Source of the DNA: Catalinimonas sp038039535
GTDB taxonomy: Bacteria > Bacteroidota > Bacteroidia > Cytophagales > Cyclobacteriaceae
Assembly (NCBI RefSeq): GCF_038039535.1
Contig: NZ_JBBPHP010000002.1
Location: 248,001-312,000, forward strand
Direction: 5' to 3'
Length of the DNA stretch: 64,000 bases
Below are positions 28,401 to 36,052 of the stretch, piece after piece. Under the pieces are notes generated by a model that did no database searches, was not told where the DNA came from, and saw only the letters and a program-made list of their open reading frames with translations. Both the position numbers and the translations under genes were made by a program. The stretch's first letter is position 1, and each line of letters starts with the position of its first letter.

Positions 28401-28547
28401 TTTGATACCCTTAAGTCATTGCGGCAGGAAAATAGAATTGTCGGCATCATTTCACACGTGGAAGAACTACAGCAGGAAATAGATGTCTATTTGAAGATAG
28501 AAAATGATAAAGAGCGCGGCAGTCTGATTAGCTGTAGTTGGGAATAA
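25470..28547 (+). CDS. sbcC: Exonuclease subunit SbcC
   Basis: 1025 aa SMC/Rad50-like ATPase. N-terminal Walker A GAVGCGKSSILEA; long charged coiled coil (about 180-500 and 530-850) rich in Glu, Gln and Lys; zinc hook CPLCGSEHH with Cys512 and Cys515 at the centre, which joins two molecules; C-terminal ABC signature LSGGQTFQAALCLALALAE and Walker B FFFLDEGFGSLD. It works with SbcD immediately upstream in double-strand break and palindrome processing. Length is typical. Confidence 0.97.
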   Translation: MIPVSLTLKGLYSYREPQTIDFSQLTGSQLFGIFGAVGCGKSSILEAIMFVLFDRSDRLNLKDNRYYNMLNLQSDEMEIDFTFRAEANSKSVYRFYFRAGRNRNNYDQVMVRDRNYYKDEEGNWLPIAVKDASELLGMNYDNFMQTVIIPQGKFREFVDQGATQRTQMLKELFHLEQYELSNKVKILNNRNKTELTEVQARLSEIGGISVEEIEEAKQKLNALAAELKTASQKAEELEEKCQSQEALRKLFCDISAAEEEKQRLQEQKTFFANKEKQLGDYNRAYTYFKERFQVQKETQEEIHLLKEKRKYLLEQIEQQKINLGAAREELQKRQKDYEQRETDILKCQDLEYVIKIREFKDALQAESKKLVELQNNVKTNQQTLEKSKHQLSQEEEQLEEMDAKLRFRTTLQDIYHWHQQQSRLLKEKQSCEADKKDYAKQIEELRARKAQRIASFAWAKDAADIGALKTLMREQLENNKEKQAQAAKQMQELQIKEKLAMYADNLEDGKACPLCGSEHHPNIVHNDSVHEEIQSHEKQQQKLAKEEQQLRHLQEDLGQMEGDFKSTVALMQKTELELSQLQEKIEQHQQQFQWEKFEQYNEEDIQGFIQKLDVLGKKADELRQQVQQQKKQLPELEQKCQLVQEQLREHQQKEHALKTSIDNHLSLLRVYEYEKWKNFSLEELSKNLEKGKKQVEEAAEQYNRAVKNFNESEKELHGTQSRAETEKERLEKMEDRSQKLHEEIEKLCGEKNFESLEQIRQLLALKLNVEEEQKQIQLYNTRVNSVEDQLQKLRKEADGKTYLKEEHEALLQQMQEVRQQVQQYQEQSAVAKSQLKQMEEKLENSRQLQKRQEKLLIREDNLKELASLFKGSGFVRYVSSVYLDNLCRTANERFMKLTRNNLSLELNEEGEFIVRDFLNNGKTRLLKTLSGGQTFQAALCLALALAENVKTLNQAEQSFFFLDEGFGSLDKESLRLVFDTLKSLRQENRIVGIISHVEELQQEIDVYLKIENDKERGSLISCSWE

Positions 28548-28610
28548 GATAGTGTTATAGTTTACTAATATCCATTACTCTGTAACCCATTTATACAATG
28601 CCTCTTCAAA

Positions 28611-28675
28611 CCATAACACCATAACACCAAAGAATTATAACACTACAAAACGCTCACACTAAGAACCATAACACC
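28611..28675. repeat. Short direct repeats CCATAACA in the sbcC-symporter spacer
   Basis: CCATAACA occurs in tandem at 28611-28618 and 28619-28626, then again as CCATAACACC at 28666-28675, five bases before the symporter start. A related ATAACACT lies at 28637. The sequence agtgttata at 28551-28559 is the inverse of the same element. Confidence 0.6.
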
Positions 28676-28680
28676 ATTTC

Positions 28681-30378
28681 ATGCAAGAGTTAAACGATTT
28701 CTTAAGCACCATAGATGGCTATATCGGGGGAGGCCAGTGGTTTGTCTTTGTACTTTTAGGCACCGGTCTATTCTTCACCCTCTACCTCAAATTTCCCCAG
28801 ATCCGATACTTTCGTCATGCCCTCCGCTCCGTAAGTGGTAAATATGACAGGGAAGGGGATGAGGGAGATACCTCTCACTTTCAGGCACTTACTACTGCGC
28901 TCTCTGGTACGGTAGGTACCGGTAACATCGCCGGAGTAGCTTATGCGATCCATCTGGGAGGTCCTCCTGCGATCTTCTGGATGGTCGTAACTGCTTTTCT
29001 GGGAATGACTACCAAATTTGTGGAAGTCACGCTTTCTCATAAATACCGTGAGGTGGATGAAGAAGGCAAGATTGCGGGTGGTCCCATGTATTACATGAAG
29101 AACAAGCTGAACTACCGCTGGCTGGCAGTCATATTCGCTGTAGCTACCATTCTTTCTTCCTTCGGTACGGGTAATATGCCCCAGATCAACAGCATATCAA
29201 CTTCCATGTATGCCACTTTTGGGATCAACCAGATGCTTACCGGTGCGGTGCTGGCCATACTGCTGGGTTTCGTGATCATCGGAGGGATCACCAGAATCGC
29301 TAAGGTAACTGAACGACTGGTACCTTTTATGGCTACTGTTTATGTATTGGGAGCTTTGGCTGTCATTTTTTATAATATTGAAGAAATCCCTTCTGCCTTT
29401 GCAGCCATCTTCTCCGACCTCTTTACAGGAACTGCTGCAACGGGTGGCTTTTTGGGAGCCAGCATCGCTTACGCTTTCAACCGGGGCGTTAATCGTGGGC
29501 TGTTTTCCAATGAAGCCGGTCAGGGATCAGCACCTATCGCGCATGCCGCCGCCCGTGCCCATGAGCCGGTTTCAGAAGGATTGGTGGCAATTCTGGAACC
29601 CTTTATTGACACCATCATCATCTGTAGCATCACCGGACTGGTGATTCTTACTTCAGGGGTATGGGATGATAAGATGTTTAACCGCTTTGAAAGTGCTGAC
29701 CTGCTGATTGTCAACGGCAATATGCAGGAGAGCAATGCAGAAGACCTGGACAAACTCTATGGCCTGCTGGTAAGAGGAGATGAGATAGATGCTTTTGATG
29801 GACAATTGCAGATACAAAATGGTGAAATTCAGAGCGATGTTACCATTATTCATGCCCGTTCGGTAGCGGAAAATGTAGAGGTATATCAGAATGGACGGCC
29901 ATTCAATGGTGAAATCAACATTACAGATGGTAAAGTAGATTTGGAGAATGAAGAGAATCTGGGGGTAGAGATGCGGGGTGAGTCTCTGGTTCACAGTGCG
30001 CCGCTGACCGCTGAAGCTTTTACCCGATCTTATCTGGGCAGTTATGGACAATACATCATTTCCATCGGGCTCTTGTTATTTGCTTTTTCTACCGCCATTT
30101 CATGGTCATACTATGGCGACCGGGCTACGACCTATTTGTTTGGCGTAAAGTATGTCAACATCTTTCGTATTCTCTATGTCGTAGGCTTTTTCCTGGCTTC
30201 TTTTGCCGATACTACCATCATTTGGACACTCTCAGGTATTACCATTGCCCTGATGACCTTGCCTAACCTTCTGGGTATATTGTTGCTGAGCAAGGATATG
30301 AAAAATACCGTAAAAGAGTACTGGACAGGTTTCCAGGAGGAATATCCCGATGAAAAGATACCGGAGAGGCTGAAGTAG
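28681..30378 (+). CDS. Alanine/glycine:cation symporter (AGCS) with inserted soluble segment
   Basis: 565 aa, inner membrane, sodium- or proton-coupled uptake of alanine or glycine. Family motifs include ALSGTVGTGNIAGVAYAIHLGGPPAIFWM, AGGPMYYMK, FGTGNMPQINSIS, NRGVNRGLFSNEAGQGSAPIAHAAA and a late WSYYGDRA. About eleven hydrophobic helices. Normal members are about 450 aa; here a hydrophilic, beta-rich stretch of roughly 100 residues (about 335-440) lies after GLVILTSGVWDD and before PLTAEAFTRSYLGSYGQ. The start ATG at 28681 leads directly into the family N-terminus. Single-gene unit. Confidence 0.92.
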   Translation: MQELNDFLSTIDGYIGGGQWFVFVLLGTGLFFTLYLKFPQIRYFRHALRSVSGKYDREGDEGDTSHFQALTTALSGTVGTGNIAGVAYAIHLGGPPAIFWMVVTAFLGMTTKFVEVTLSHKYREVDEEGKIAGGPMYYMKNKLNYRWLAVIFAVATILSSFGTGNMPQINSISTSMYATFGINQMLTGAVLAILLGFVIIGGITRIAKVTERLVPFMATVYVLGALAVIFYNIEEIPSAFAAIFSDLFTGTAATGGFLGASIAYAFNRGVNRGLFSNEAGQGSAPIAHAAARAHEPVSEGLVAILEPFIDTIIICSITGLVILTSGVWDDKMFNRFESADLLIVNGNMQESNAEDLDKLYGLLVRGDEIDAFDGQLQIQNGEIQSDVTIIHARSVAENVEVYQNGRPFNGEINITDGKVDLENEENLGVEMRGESLVHSAPLTAEAFTRSYLGSYGQYIISIGLLLFAFSTAISWSYYGDRATTYLFGVKYVNIFRILYVVGFFLASFADTTIIWTLSGITIALMTLPNLLGILLLSKDMKNTVKEYWTGFQEEYPDEKIPERLK

Positions 30379-30518
30379 AGATAGAGAGATAGAAAGAGAG
30401 CAAATAATATTATTTCACTCTTCTAAACTGAGTAAATTTGGATTATTTTGAGTAGGCATGATTAATATATATGTTATAGCAGTAGTAGCTATACAGTAGT
30501 TGTGTACCACCTAAAGAG

Positions 30519-31013
30519 ATGAATATTCCTGAAATAGCGATAAAGTAGATTGACAAATCTGGATCAAAACACAGATACACCTTACTTATTGATGGAAATA
30601 ATTTGGAGGAGATTATTGATAATGAATACATGAGGAGAAAAGGAGAATGCCCTGTCAATGGCTACTTTATCGCAGGATTTAATAGAAGTCTTTTAACATA
30701 TAGTATTTTGAATGACCAGACCTCTAAACAGGAAGCTTGTGAAGAAATAAGAAAAGACATTGATTCTTTAATTTTCACTTTTGGAAGAACAAGATTAATT
30801 GTATGTGCAGAATGTAAAGATATTGGTTGTGGATTGATTTCAGCAGAGATTTCCAAAAGTGAGGATGTAATAGTTTGGAATAAATTTGCCTATCAAACTT
30901 CAGATGAATTAGAAGATATTGATGTGCTGAAAAACTTATCTTTTAGATTTAAGATTGACTCCTACAATAGATTATTTAAAGAATTAAGAGATAGGATAAA
31001 TGAAGAATTTTGA
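30519..31013 (+). pseudogene. Unassigned small protein gene interrupted by an in-frame TAG
   Basis: The ATG at 30519 begins MNIPEIAIK, is cut by TAG at 30546-30548, and continues in the same frame without a stop as IDKSGSKHRYTLLIDGNNL and a further ~140 codons to TGA at 31011-31013. A TTG at 30603 could initiate a 136-aa shortened product, but the open frame clearly runs above it up to the TAG. The protein has a beta-rich N-terminus, two close Cys (VCAECKDIGCG) and no signal peptide; I do not recognise the family. It neighbours higBA and looks like an accessory gene. A sequencing error or a real nonsense mutation both fit. Confidence 0.6.
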
Positions 31014-31175
31014 TAAAGGCTGTACACAAAATCATGCATCGGTTAGCCCTATTTGAAACGCAATCGGAAGTTAATCGCTATAAGTACGATTATTGATAAA
31101 TGAAAGAAAAAAGCAAACAACGCCGGGCCGTCCGCTGCATTTGTCCCTTACCCGCACAAATAAAAAGTATCGCCC

Positions 31176-31209
31176 TTTGTTCCCAAATATAGAACTTTTG
31201 TTATCTTTG
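31176..31209 (+). promoter_or_regulatory. Probable promoter of higBA
   Basis: TTTG at 31176-31179 and an exact TATCTTTG at 31202-31209, 22-base spacer, ending 19 bases before the higB ATG. Matches the phylum's promoter pattern with a slightly long spacer. Confidence 0.6.
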
Positions 31210-31227
31210 TTCGTAGACCTTATTGGA

Positions 31228-31524
31228 ATGAAACGAATATTCGCAAAGAGTACGCTCAGAGAGTATTGGGAAAAACACGCTGATTCGGAGCAGTATCTAA
31301 AAACATGGTATGACACAGCCATGAATGCTGACTGGAAAAGTCCTAATGATGTAAAAAGTACTTATGCAAATGCAAGTATCTTAAAAGACAGCACAATCGT
31401 CTTCAACATCAAAGGAAACTCTTACAGATTAATAGTAAAATTTAACTTTGAGAAACAATGGATATTTATTCGTTTCATCGGAACCCACGCTGAGTATGAC
31501 GAGATTAATGCTAACACAATTTAA
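31228..31524 (+). CDS. higB: HigB-family toxin (RelE superfamily mRNA interferase)
   Basis: 98 aa from the ATG at 31228; an upstream ATG at 31093 in the same frame would add an unlikely 45-residue extension crossing the promoter. Family features: MKRIFAKSTLREYWEKH at the start, then DSEQYLKTWYDTA, WKSPNDVKSTYANAS, VFNIKGNSYRLIVKFNF and FIRFIGTHAEYDEI. HigB toxins cut mRNA on the ribosome and are neutralised by HigA. The antitoxin follows 11 bases later, toxin first, as in other higBA loci. Seems intact. Confidence 0.9.
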   Translation: MKRIFAKSTLREYWEKHADSEQYLKTWYDTAMNADWKSPNDVKSTYANASILKDSTIVFNIKGNSYRLIVKFNFEKQWIFIRFIGTHAEYDEINANTI

Positions 31525-31535
31525 AAACACATAAT

Positions 31536-31904
31536 ATGGACATCAAGCTTATAAAAACTAAAAAAGATTATCAGCAAGCCTTGCAAAGGCTTGAAGAGCT
31601 TTTTGATGCGCCTATTGGAACAATTGAAAGTGATGAAGCAGATATTCTAGGACTTTTAATAGATGAATATGAAAAGAAGCATTATCCTATTGAAGCGCCT
31701 GATCCTATTGAGGCTATTAAAATAAGAATGGAGGAGATGCAATTGAAACAAAAAGATTTAGTCAGTGAGATTGGAGGAAAGAGTAGGGTTTCAGAGATTT
31801 TGAACAGAAAAAGGAAACTGACTCTTGAAATGATTCGGAATTTAGCCACACGGCTAAATCTATCAGCAGCAATATTGATCAAAGATTATCAAATATTGAA
31901 GTAA
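31536..31904 (+). CDS. higA: HigA-family antitoxin
   Basis: 122 aa. The N-terminal ~60 residues (TKKDYQQALQRLEELFDAPIGT ... LLIDEYEKKHYPI) and C-terminal XRE helix-turn-helix (IRMEEMQLKQKDLVSEIGG, SRVSEILNRKRKLTLEMIR) match HigA antitoxins that couple with HigB. It binds the toxin and its own promoter. Directly after higB and probably co-transcribed from the promoter at 31176-31209. Complete. Confidence 0.92.
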   Translation: MDIKLIKTKKDYQQALQRLEELFDAPIGTIESDEADILGLLIDEYEKKHYPIEAPDPIEAIKIRMEEMQLKQKDLVSEIGGKSRVSEILNRKRKLTLEMIRNLATRLNLSAAILIKDYQILK

Positions 31905-32104
31905 AATACAGCCTATTATAAAGGTACACGAAAAGTTTATTTACCAGACACTAAAGTTGCCCGTGTGAAATGAACATTGATCACGCCGTAATACCTACTT
32001 TCATAGGTCGTACCTATTCAGTGATATCTTATAATAGAGGTCTCATTGGAACTGAGCATTTTAATACTATTCGCATAAATAAACCTACACATTCTCAAAA
32101 TAGC

Positions 32105-32169
32105 GTTGAGGGTTAATCGTTAAAGAAGTGTGAGAGAAAGGTAGAGCTGAATAACCATCAACCCTCAAC
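32105..32169. repeat. Inverted repeat just before the second CHU_C gene
   Basis: GTTGAGGGTT at 32105-32114 is inverted as AACCCTCAAC at 32160-32169 (10 bp perfect), leaving 45 bases between and ending two bases before the ATG at 32172. On the mRNA this could form a stem reaching the start region. Confidence 0.6.
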
Positions 32170-32171
32170 CT

Positions 32172-34991
32172 ATGAACTACCGATTTTTTCTGCTACCGCT
32201 TGTCATTTTTACACTTGCTTTTCGCGCTCAGGCTACCCATATCCGGGCCGGAGAGATTACCGCTGAATTAGTTTCCTGCCAGGCTTATACTTACCGAATC
32301 ACCATCACCGGCTACGAAGATACAGAGTCAGGGGTAGAGTTTGGTGAAGGTATATTGAGCATGGGAGATGGTACGGAATATATTCTGAATCCGAATGAAG
32401 ACTTTGTGGTACGCCAGATGATTGATGGAGATAAGCAGATCAGGGTTACCTATTTTGAAATAGTACATACTTTTCCCGGCTCTGGTAACTATACCATTAC
32501 TTATCTTGAGGAGAACCGCAATGAGAATATCCTCAATATGTATGAATCAATTGAGACCCCTTTCTTTATTCAGACACAAATTATTACTGACCCCTTTTTT
32601 TGCAATAACACACCCATACTCACCAATGCTCCGGTAGATGGCGCGGTAGTTGGGCAGGCTTTCATCCATAATCCCGGAGCTTATGACGAAGATGGCGACA
32701 GCCTATCTTTCAAAATGGTGATCCCTCTGCAGGACAAAGACATGGAAGTGTTTGACTATACATTTCCTGATGATTATGACCGAGAAAGGGGAGATAATCC
32801 AAATCCCATAAGGGAGGATGGTAGTCAGCCGGTATATCTGGAAATTGATCCGGAGACGGGTACTTTGACCTGGGATGCTCCCGCTAATCCCGGAGAATAT
32901 AATATAGCTTTCATCATAGAAGAGTGGCGAAATATCAATGGAGAATGGTTGTTTCTGGGCTACGTAACCCGTGATATGCAGATCATTGTAGAAGACGCGC
33001 AGAACGAAGCGCCTGAATTGGTAGACATCCCTGATACCTGCATAGTAGCCGGTAGCATGCTTGCAATAGACGTACAGGCGGATGATCCCAATGGAGATCA
33101 GCTGTATTTTACGGCATTTGGCGAGGCTTTTGATCAGCTAATTTCACCTGCCAGCTTTTCACCTGGTCCTCAAACTTTGCTTGCCGCTCCTGCCGAAGGA
33201 CAGCTACAGTGGCAAACCCGCTGTGAACATGTCAGAATGGAGCCTTACCAGATGAATATTAAGGTGAATGATGTTCCCGCTACCGGACCCACCTTGGCCG
33301 ATTATGTAGATTTTAATGTAAGAGTAGTAGGTCCGGCTCCGGTGTTCACTGCCGCCCAGGCTCAGGGAGAAGGAATCAACCTGCAATGGGAATCCTATGC
33401 CTGTACCGATCAGGCGGTGAGCATAAGTGTGTATCGTAAAAAAGGGGAAAGTAATTTTGAACCAAATGCCTGTCAGACCGGCCTGCCAGAGGGCTTGGGT
33501 TTTGAAGATATTGGCAGCCTGGGTGCCGGTCTGAGCGCCTATCGTGATCTTAATGATGGAGAACCCTTTGAAGCGGGAGTTAGTTACTGCTATCGCCTGG
33601 TTGCTACCTTTCCTGACGGTAGTGAAAGCATTGCTTCTGACGAATACTGCGTTATCATTCCTACTGATGCACCTTACATTACCAAAGTAAGTGTTACCAA
33701 TACCAGCAGTGAAGAGGGTAGTATAGAGATCAACTGGTCAAAATCGCTGAACCCGGAAAACCTACCAGAAAATTATACCTATACTTTGCTCAGAGGAACA
33801 GGCTTTTCCGGCGAGCAAATGGAAACGATAGCTGAAGGTCTGGAAGATACACTCTTTGTAGATCAGCAGCTTAATACCGAAGATGAGGTATACCATTATC
33901 GTGTGGTAGTGATGGGTGATGATGAACAACCACTGGACTCATCATCTCAGGCTTCCAGTGTGAGGCTTTCCGCACAATCGGATAGGGGTAGTATTATCCT
34001 GAACTGGCAGGCAGAAGTACCCTGGAGCAACCAGACCCCAGAATATCCTTATCATTACATCTACCGAGCGATTAAGGAAGACACAGAGGCTGCTGAGCCT
34101 CCGCTGGGTGAAATGGTGCTGCTGGACAGTACGCTGGTCAATGGAACATCTCTTGAATATATAGATAATGACCTGCCGGAAGGCTTAGGACAGGATGCCC
34201 AGATTTGTTATATAGTAATGACAAGAGGACGCTACAGTCTGGACCTTCCATTGCCTCGTCCGCTGGAAAACTTCTCCCAACGCATCTGTGTGGCTCCATC
34301 CGATAGCATACCTCCCTGTCCGCCTAGCGCGCTCCTCATTGAAAATGCTGGATTTGATGAGTGTGAAGCATTTTTAGCAAGCCAGGATTGTGATTTTAGC
34401 GGTTTTGAAAACTATCTGCAATGGACTGCTCCGCAAAATGAATGTGCAAATGATATCGCAGGGTATAATGTGTATTTTGCTGAAAATAGCGAAGCCCCCT
34501 ACGAAAGGATTGCCAGCCTGGTGACAGATGAATTCTTTCTGGATGGACCTTTGGCCTCTTATGCCGGCTGTTACCGTGTGTCAGCAGTAGATTTGTCAGG
34601 TAATGAGAGTGAACTCAGTGAGCCTTTCTGTCGGGATAATTGTCCCGGTTTCGGCCTACCCAACGTTTTTACCCCCAATGATGATCAGAAAAATGACACA
34701 TTCATAGCGCTTACTGAGCCTTACTGTCCACGATTCCTGCAAAGGGTAGTGCTGAAAGTCTATAACCGCTGGGGTAAGGAAGTTTATCGTTACGATAGCG
34801 ATCTTAACGTGCAAAGAGAAGACAGGCTGACCAGTTACTGGGATGGCTTTCTGGATACCGGTAAGAAAGCCTCAGCAGGAATTTATTATTATCATGCAGA
34901 AGTAACATTCAATGTGCTTGATCCTTCTCGTTTGGCCAGAACCTACAAAGGTTGGGTGCATGTGCTTTATGAGGATGTGGTAGGTAAGTGA
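32172..34991 (+). CDS. Large secreted protein with T9SS type B (CHU_C) sorting domain
   Basis: 939 aa. Signal peptide in residues 1-~22 (FFLLPLVIFTLAFRAQA), followed by THIRAGEITAELVSC, a start common to Bacteroidota surface proteins. A cadherin/Ig-like part has DEDGDSLSFKMV, ETGTLTWDAPANPGEYNIAF and ADDPNGDQLYFTA (~180-400). Fibronectin-III-like segments follow (about 500-830). The C-terminal domain PNVFTPNDDQKNDTF, VYNRWGKEVYRYD and SYWDGFLDTGKKASAGIYYY is the CHU_C sorting signal. Pairs of Cys suggest disulfides outside the cell. Probably an adhesin or surface protein; target unknown. Confidence 0.92.
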   Translation: MNYRFFLLPLVIFTLAFRAQATHIRAGEITAELVSCQAYTYRITITGYEDTESGVEFGEGILSMGDGTEYILNPNEDFVVRQMIDGDKQIRVTYFEIVHTFPGSGNYTITYLEENRNENILNMYESIETPFFIQTQIITDPFFCNNTPILTNAPVDGAVVGQAFIHNPGAYDEDGDSLSFKMVIPLQDKDMEVFDYTFPDDYDRERGDNPNPIREDGSQPVYLEIDPETGTLTWDAPANPGEYNIAFIIEEWRNINGEWLFLGYVTRDMQIIVEDAQNEAPELVDIPDTCIVAGSMLAIDVQADDPNGDQLYFTAFGEAFDQLISPASFSPGPQTLLAAPAEGQLQWQTRCEHVRMEPYQMNIKVNDVPATGPTLADYVDFNVRVVGPAPVFTAAQAQGEGINLQWESYACTDQAVSISVYRKKGESNFEPNACQTGLPEGLGFEDIGSLGAGLSAYRDLNDGEPFEAGVSYCYRLVATFPDGSESIASDEYCVIIPTDAPYITKVSVTNTSSEEGSIEINWSKSLNPENLPENYTYTLLRGTGFSGEQMETIAEGLEDTLFVDQQLNTEDEVYHYRVVVMGDDEQPLDSSSQASSVRLSAQSDRGSIILNWQAEVPWSNQTPEYPYHYIYRAIKEDTEAAEPPLGEMVLLDSTLVNGTSLEYIDNDLPEGLGQDAQICYIVMTRGRYSLDLPLPRPLENFSQRICVAPSDSIPPCPPSALLIENAGFDECEAFLASQDCDFSGFENYLQWTAPQNECANDIAGYNVYFAENSEAPYERIASLVTDEFFLDGPLASYAGCYRVSAVDLSGNESELSEPFCRDNCPGFGLPNVFTPNDDQKNDTFIALTEPYCPRFLQRVVLKVYNRWGKEVYRYDSDLNVQREDRLTSYWDGFLDTGKKASAGIYYYHAEVTFNVLDPSRLARTYKGWVHVLYEDVVGK

Positions 34992-34999
34992 AAATGAAA

Positions 35000-35032
35000 A
35001 GTTCTGTAAGATTTCTAAAATCTTCCAGAACT
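35000..35032. repeat. REP-like palindrome after the second CHU_C gene
   Basis: Fifteen-base arms 35000-35014 and 35018-35032 pair with a single mismatch around the 3-base loop CTA. Sits just after the stop of the secreted protein; no T run, so it is a structured repeat rather than a clear terminator. Confidence 0.7.
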
Positions 35033-35172
35033 GAAACCACTTGACCTCGGGGACGTTTGTTGATCAGTTTGTCTCTATTTTTGTATATGTACAAATGTTA
35101 TAGTCAACTCAAATATCTCTAAAATTAAAAAATAGGTTAACTTGAATGACAGATGTGTAAATTATTTGAGAT

Positions 35173-35407
35173 ATGGAGATCAAATTAGATATAGGATATG
35201 AGCGGTTGATTACTATCATCAATCAATTGCCCATTTGATGAGGTGAATAAGCTGAAAGCAGAAATTGAGAGAATTTCAAGTGAAAAGAATATTGAAAATG
35301 TTGATGATCTAGAAAGTTTGATTGCCAATGGTCCTGTGATGAGTGATGAAAAATATAATGAGTTTGAGGAGAACCGAAAAAACTTTAATCAATGGCGGGC
35401 GAGCTAA
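35173..35407 (+). pseudogene. Antitoxin gene of a PIN-type module, frameshifted
   Basis: The ATG at 35173 opens MEIKLDIGYERLITIINQLP, which stops at TGA 35236. Shifting by one base at the CCC run 35230-35232 restores one frame continuing FDEVNKLKAEIERI and ending GPVMSDEKYNEFEENRKNFN to TAA 35405-35407. This start and end resemble the short antitoxins that precede PIN toxins in Bacteroidota. The likely event is insertion of one C. The end overlaps the toxin frame by 16 bases. Confidence 0.75.
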
Positions 35408-35787
35408 TATTACTGGATACATCTATTTTGATTGATTACTTCAGAAAAACGAACAAAAAGAATTCAGATTTTTATCAGTTAGTGGCAACAAAGCGATACA
35501 AATTTGCTGTTTCAGTCATCACTGAATTTGAAGTATAGGTAGGTGCTACTGAAGAACAGACGGAGTTTTGGGACTCATTCTTTGCTAAGGTAAGATTGCT
35601 TGAATTTGACAGCCAGTGTGCCAAAGAGGCAGTTAAAATTTAGCAGGAACTAAAGAAAAATAATAAAATGATTGCCATTCCAGATTTGTTGATTGGGGCA
35701 ACAGCTAAGAGCAAAGGATTGAAAATGGCTACAAAAAACATGGATCATTTTCAAAGAATATCTGACATACAAATTATTAAAGAATAA
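35392..35787 (+). pseudogene. VapC-like PIN toxin gene with two in-frame TAG codons
   Basis: From the ATG at 35392 the frame reads MAGELILLDTSILIDYFRKT, a typical PIN-domain N-terminus with the first acidic residue. TAG codons interrupt at 35536-35538 (after VSVITEFEV) and at 35641-35643 (after CAKEAVKI). The frame then continues KKNNKMIAIPDLLIGATAKS, with the later PIN acidic residue, and ends TAA at 35785-35787. Both TAG positions fall where tyrosine is usual in the family. PIN toxins are RNases neutralised by the preceding antitoxin; this copy is expected to be dead. Full length would be 131 codons. Confidence 0.85.
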
Positions 35788-36052
35788 AGAGCTGCTCATA
35801 ATACAATTCCAGCAGCCCGCAGCGGATACTGATGGTTATTTGAATGCCTAACAGTTGCATCAAAGCAAATAAGTAGCTGAAGTGTTAACTTGAACAATGG
35901 GTGTTCTCCTACCGTCATTCTGTGTGCTCAAATCTTTATATGCCTCTACCCAGACCTCAGGAGCGACAAACCCAAATTTTTTTATAGTTTTGCGACAGTA
36001 CTTTTTTGTTTATTCTAAACTGATTTTCGCCCAGGCGAAATAATTAAGCATA

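Noticed and set aside
31093..31227. Longer start for higB at 31093
   Set aside because: The extra 45 residues cross the likely promoter and are unlike HigB proteins, whose standard start is MKRIFAKST.
30546..35643. Genome-wide recoding of TAG
   Set aside because: Normal genes in the window end with TAG (pdhB, the glycosyltransferase, the hybrid kinase) and the neighbouring antitoxin has a frameshift, so decay is simpler.
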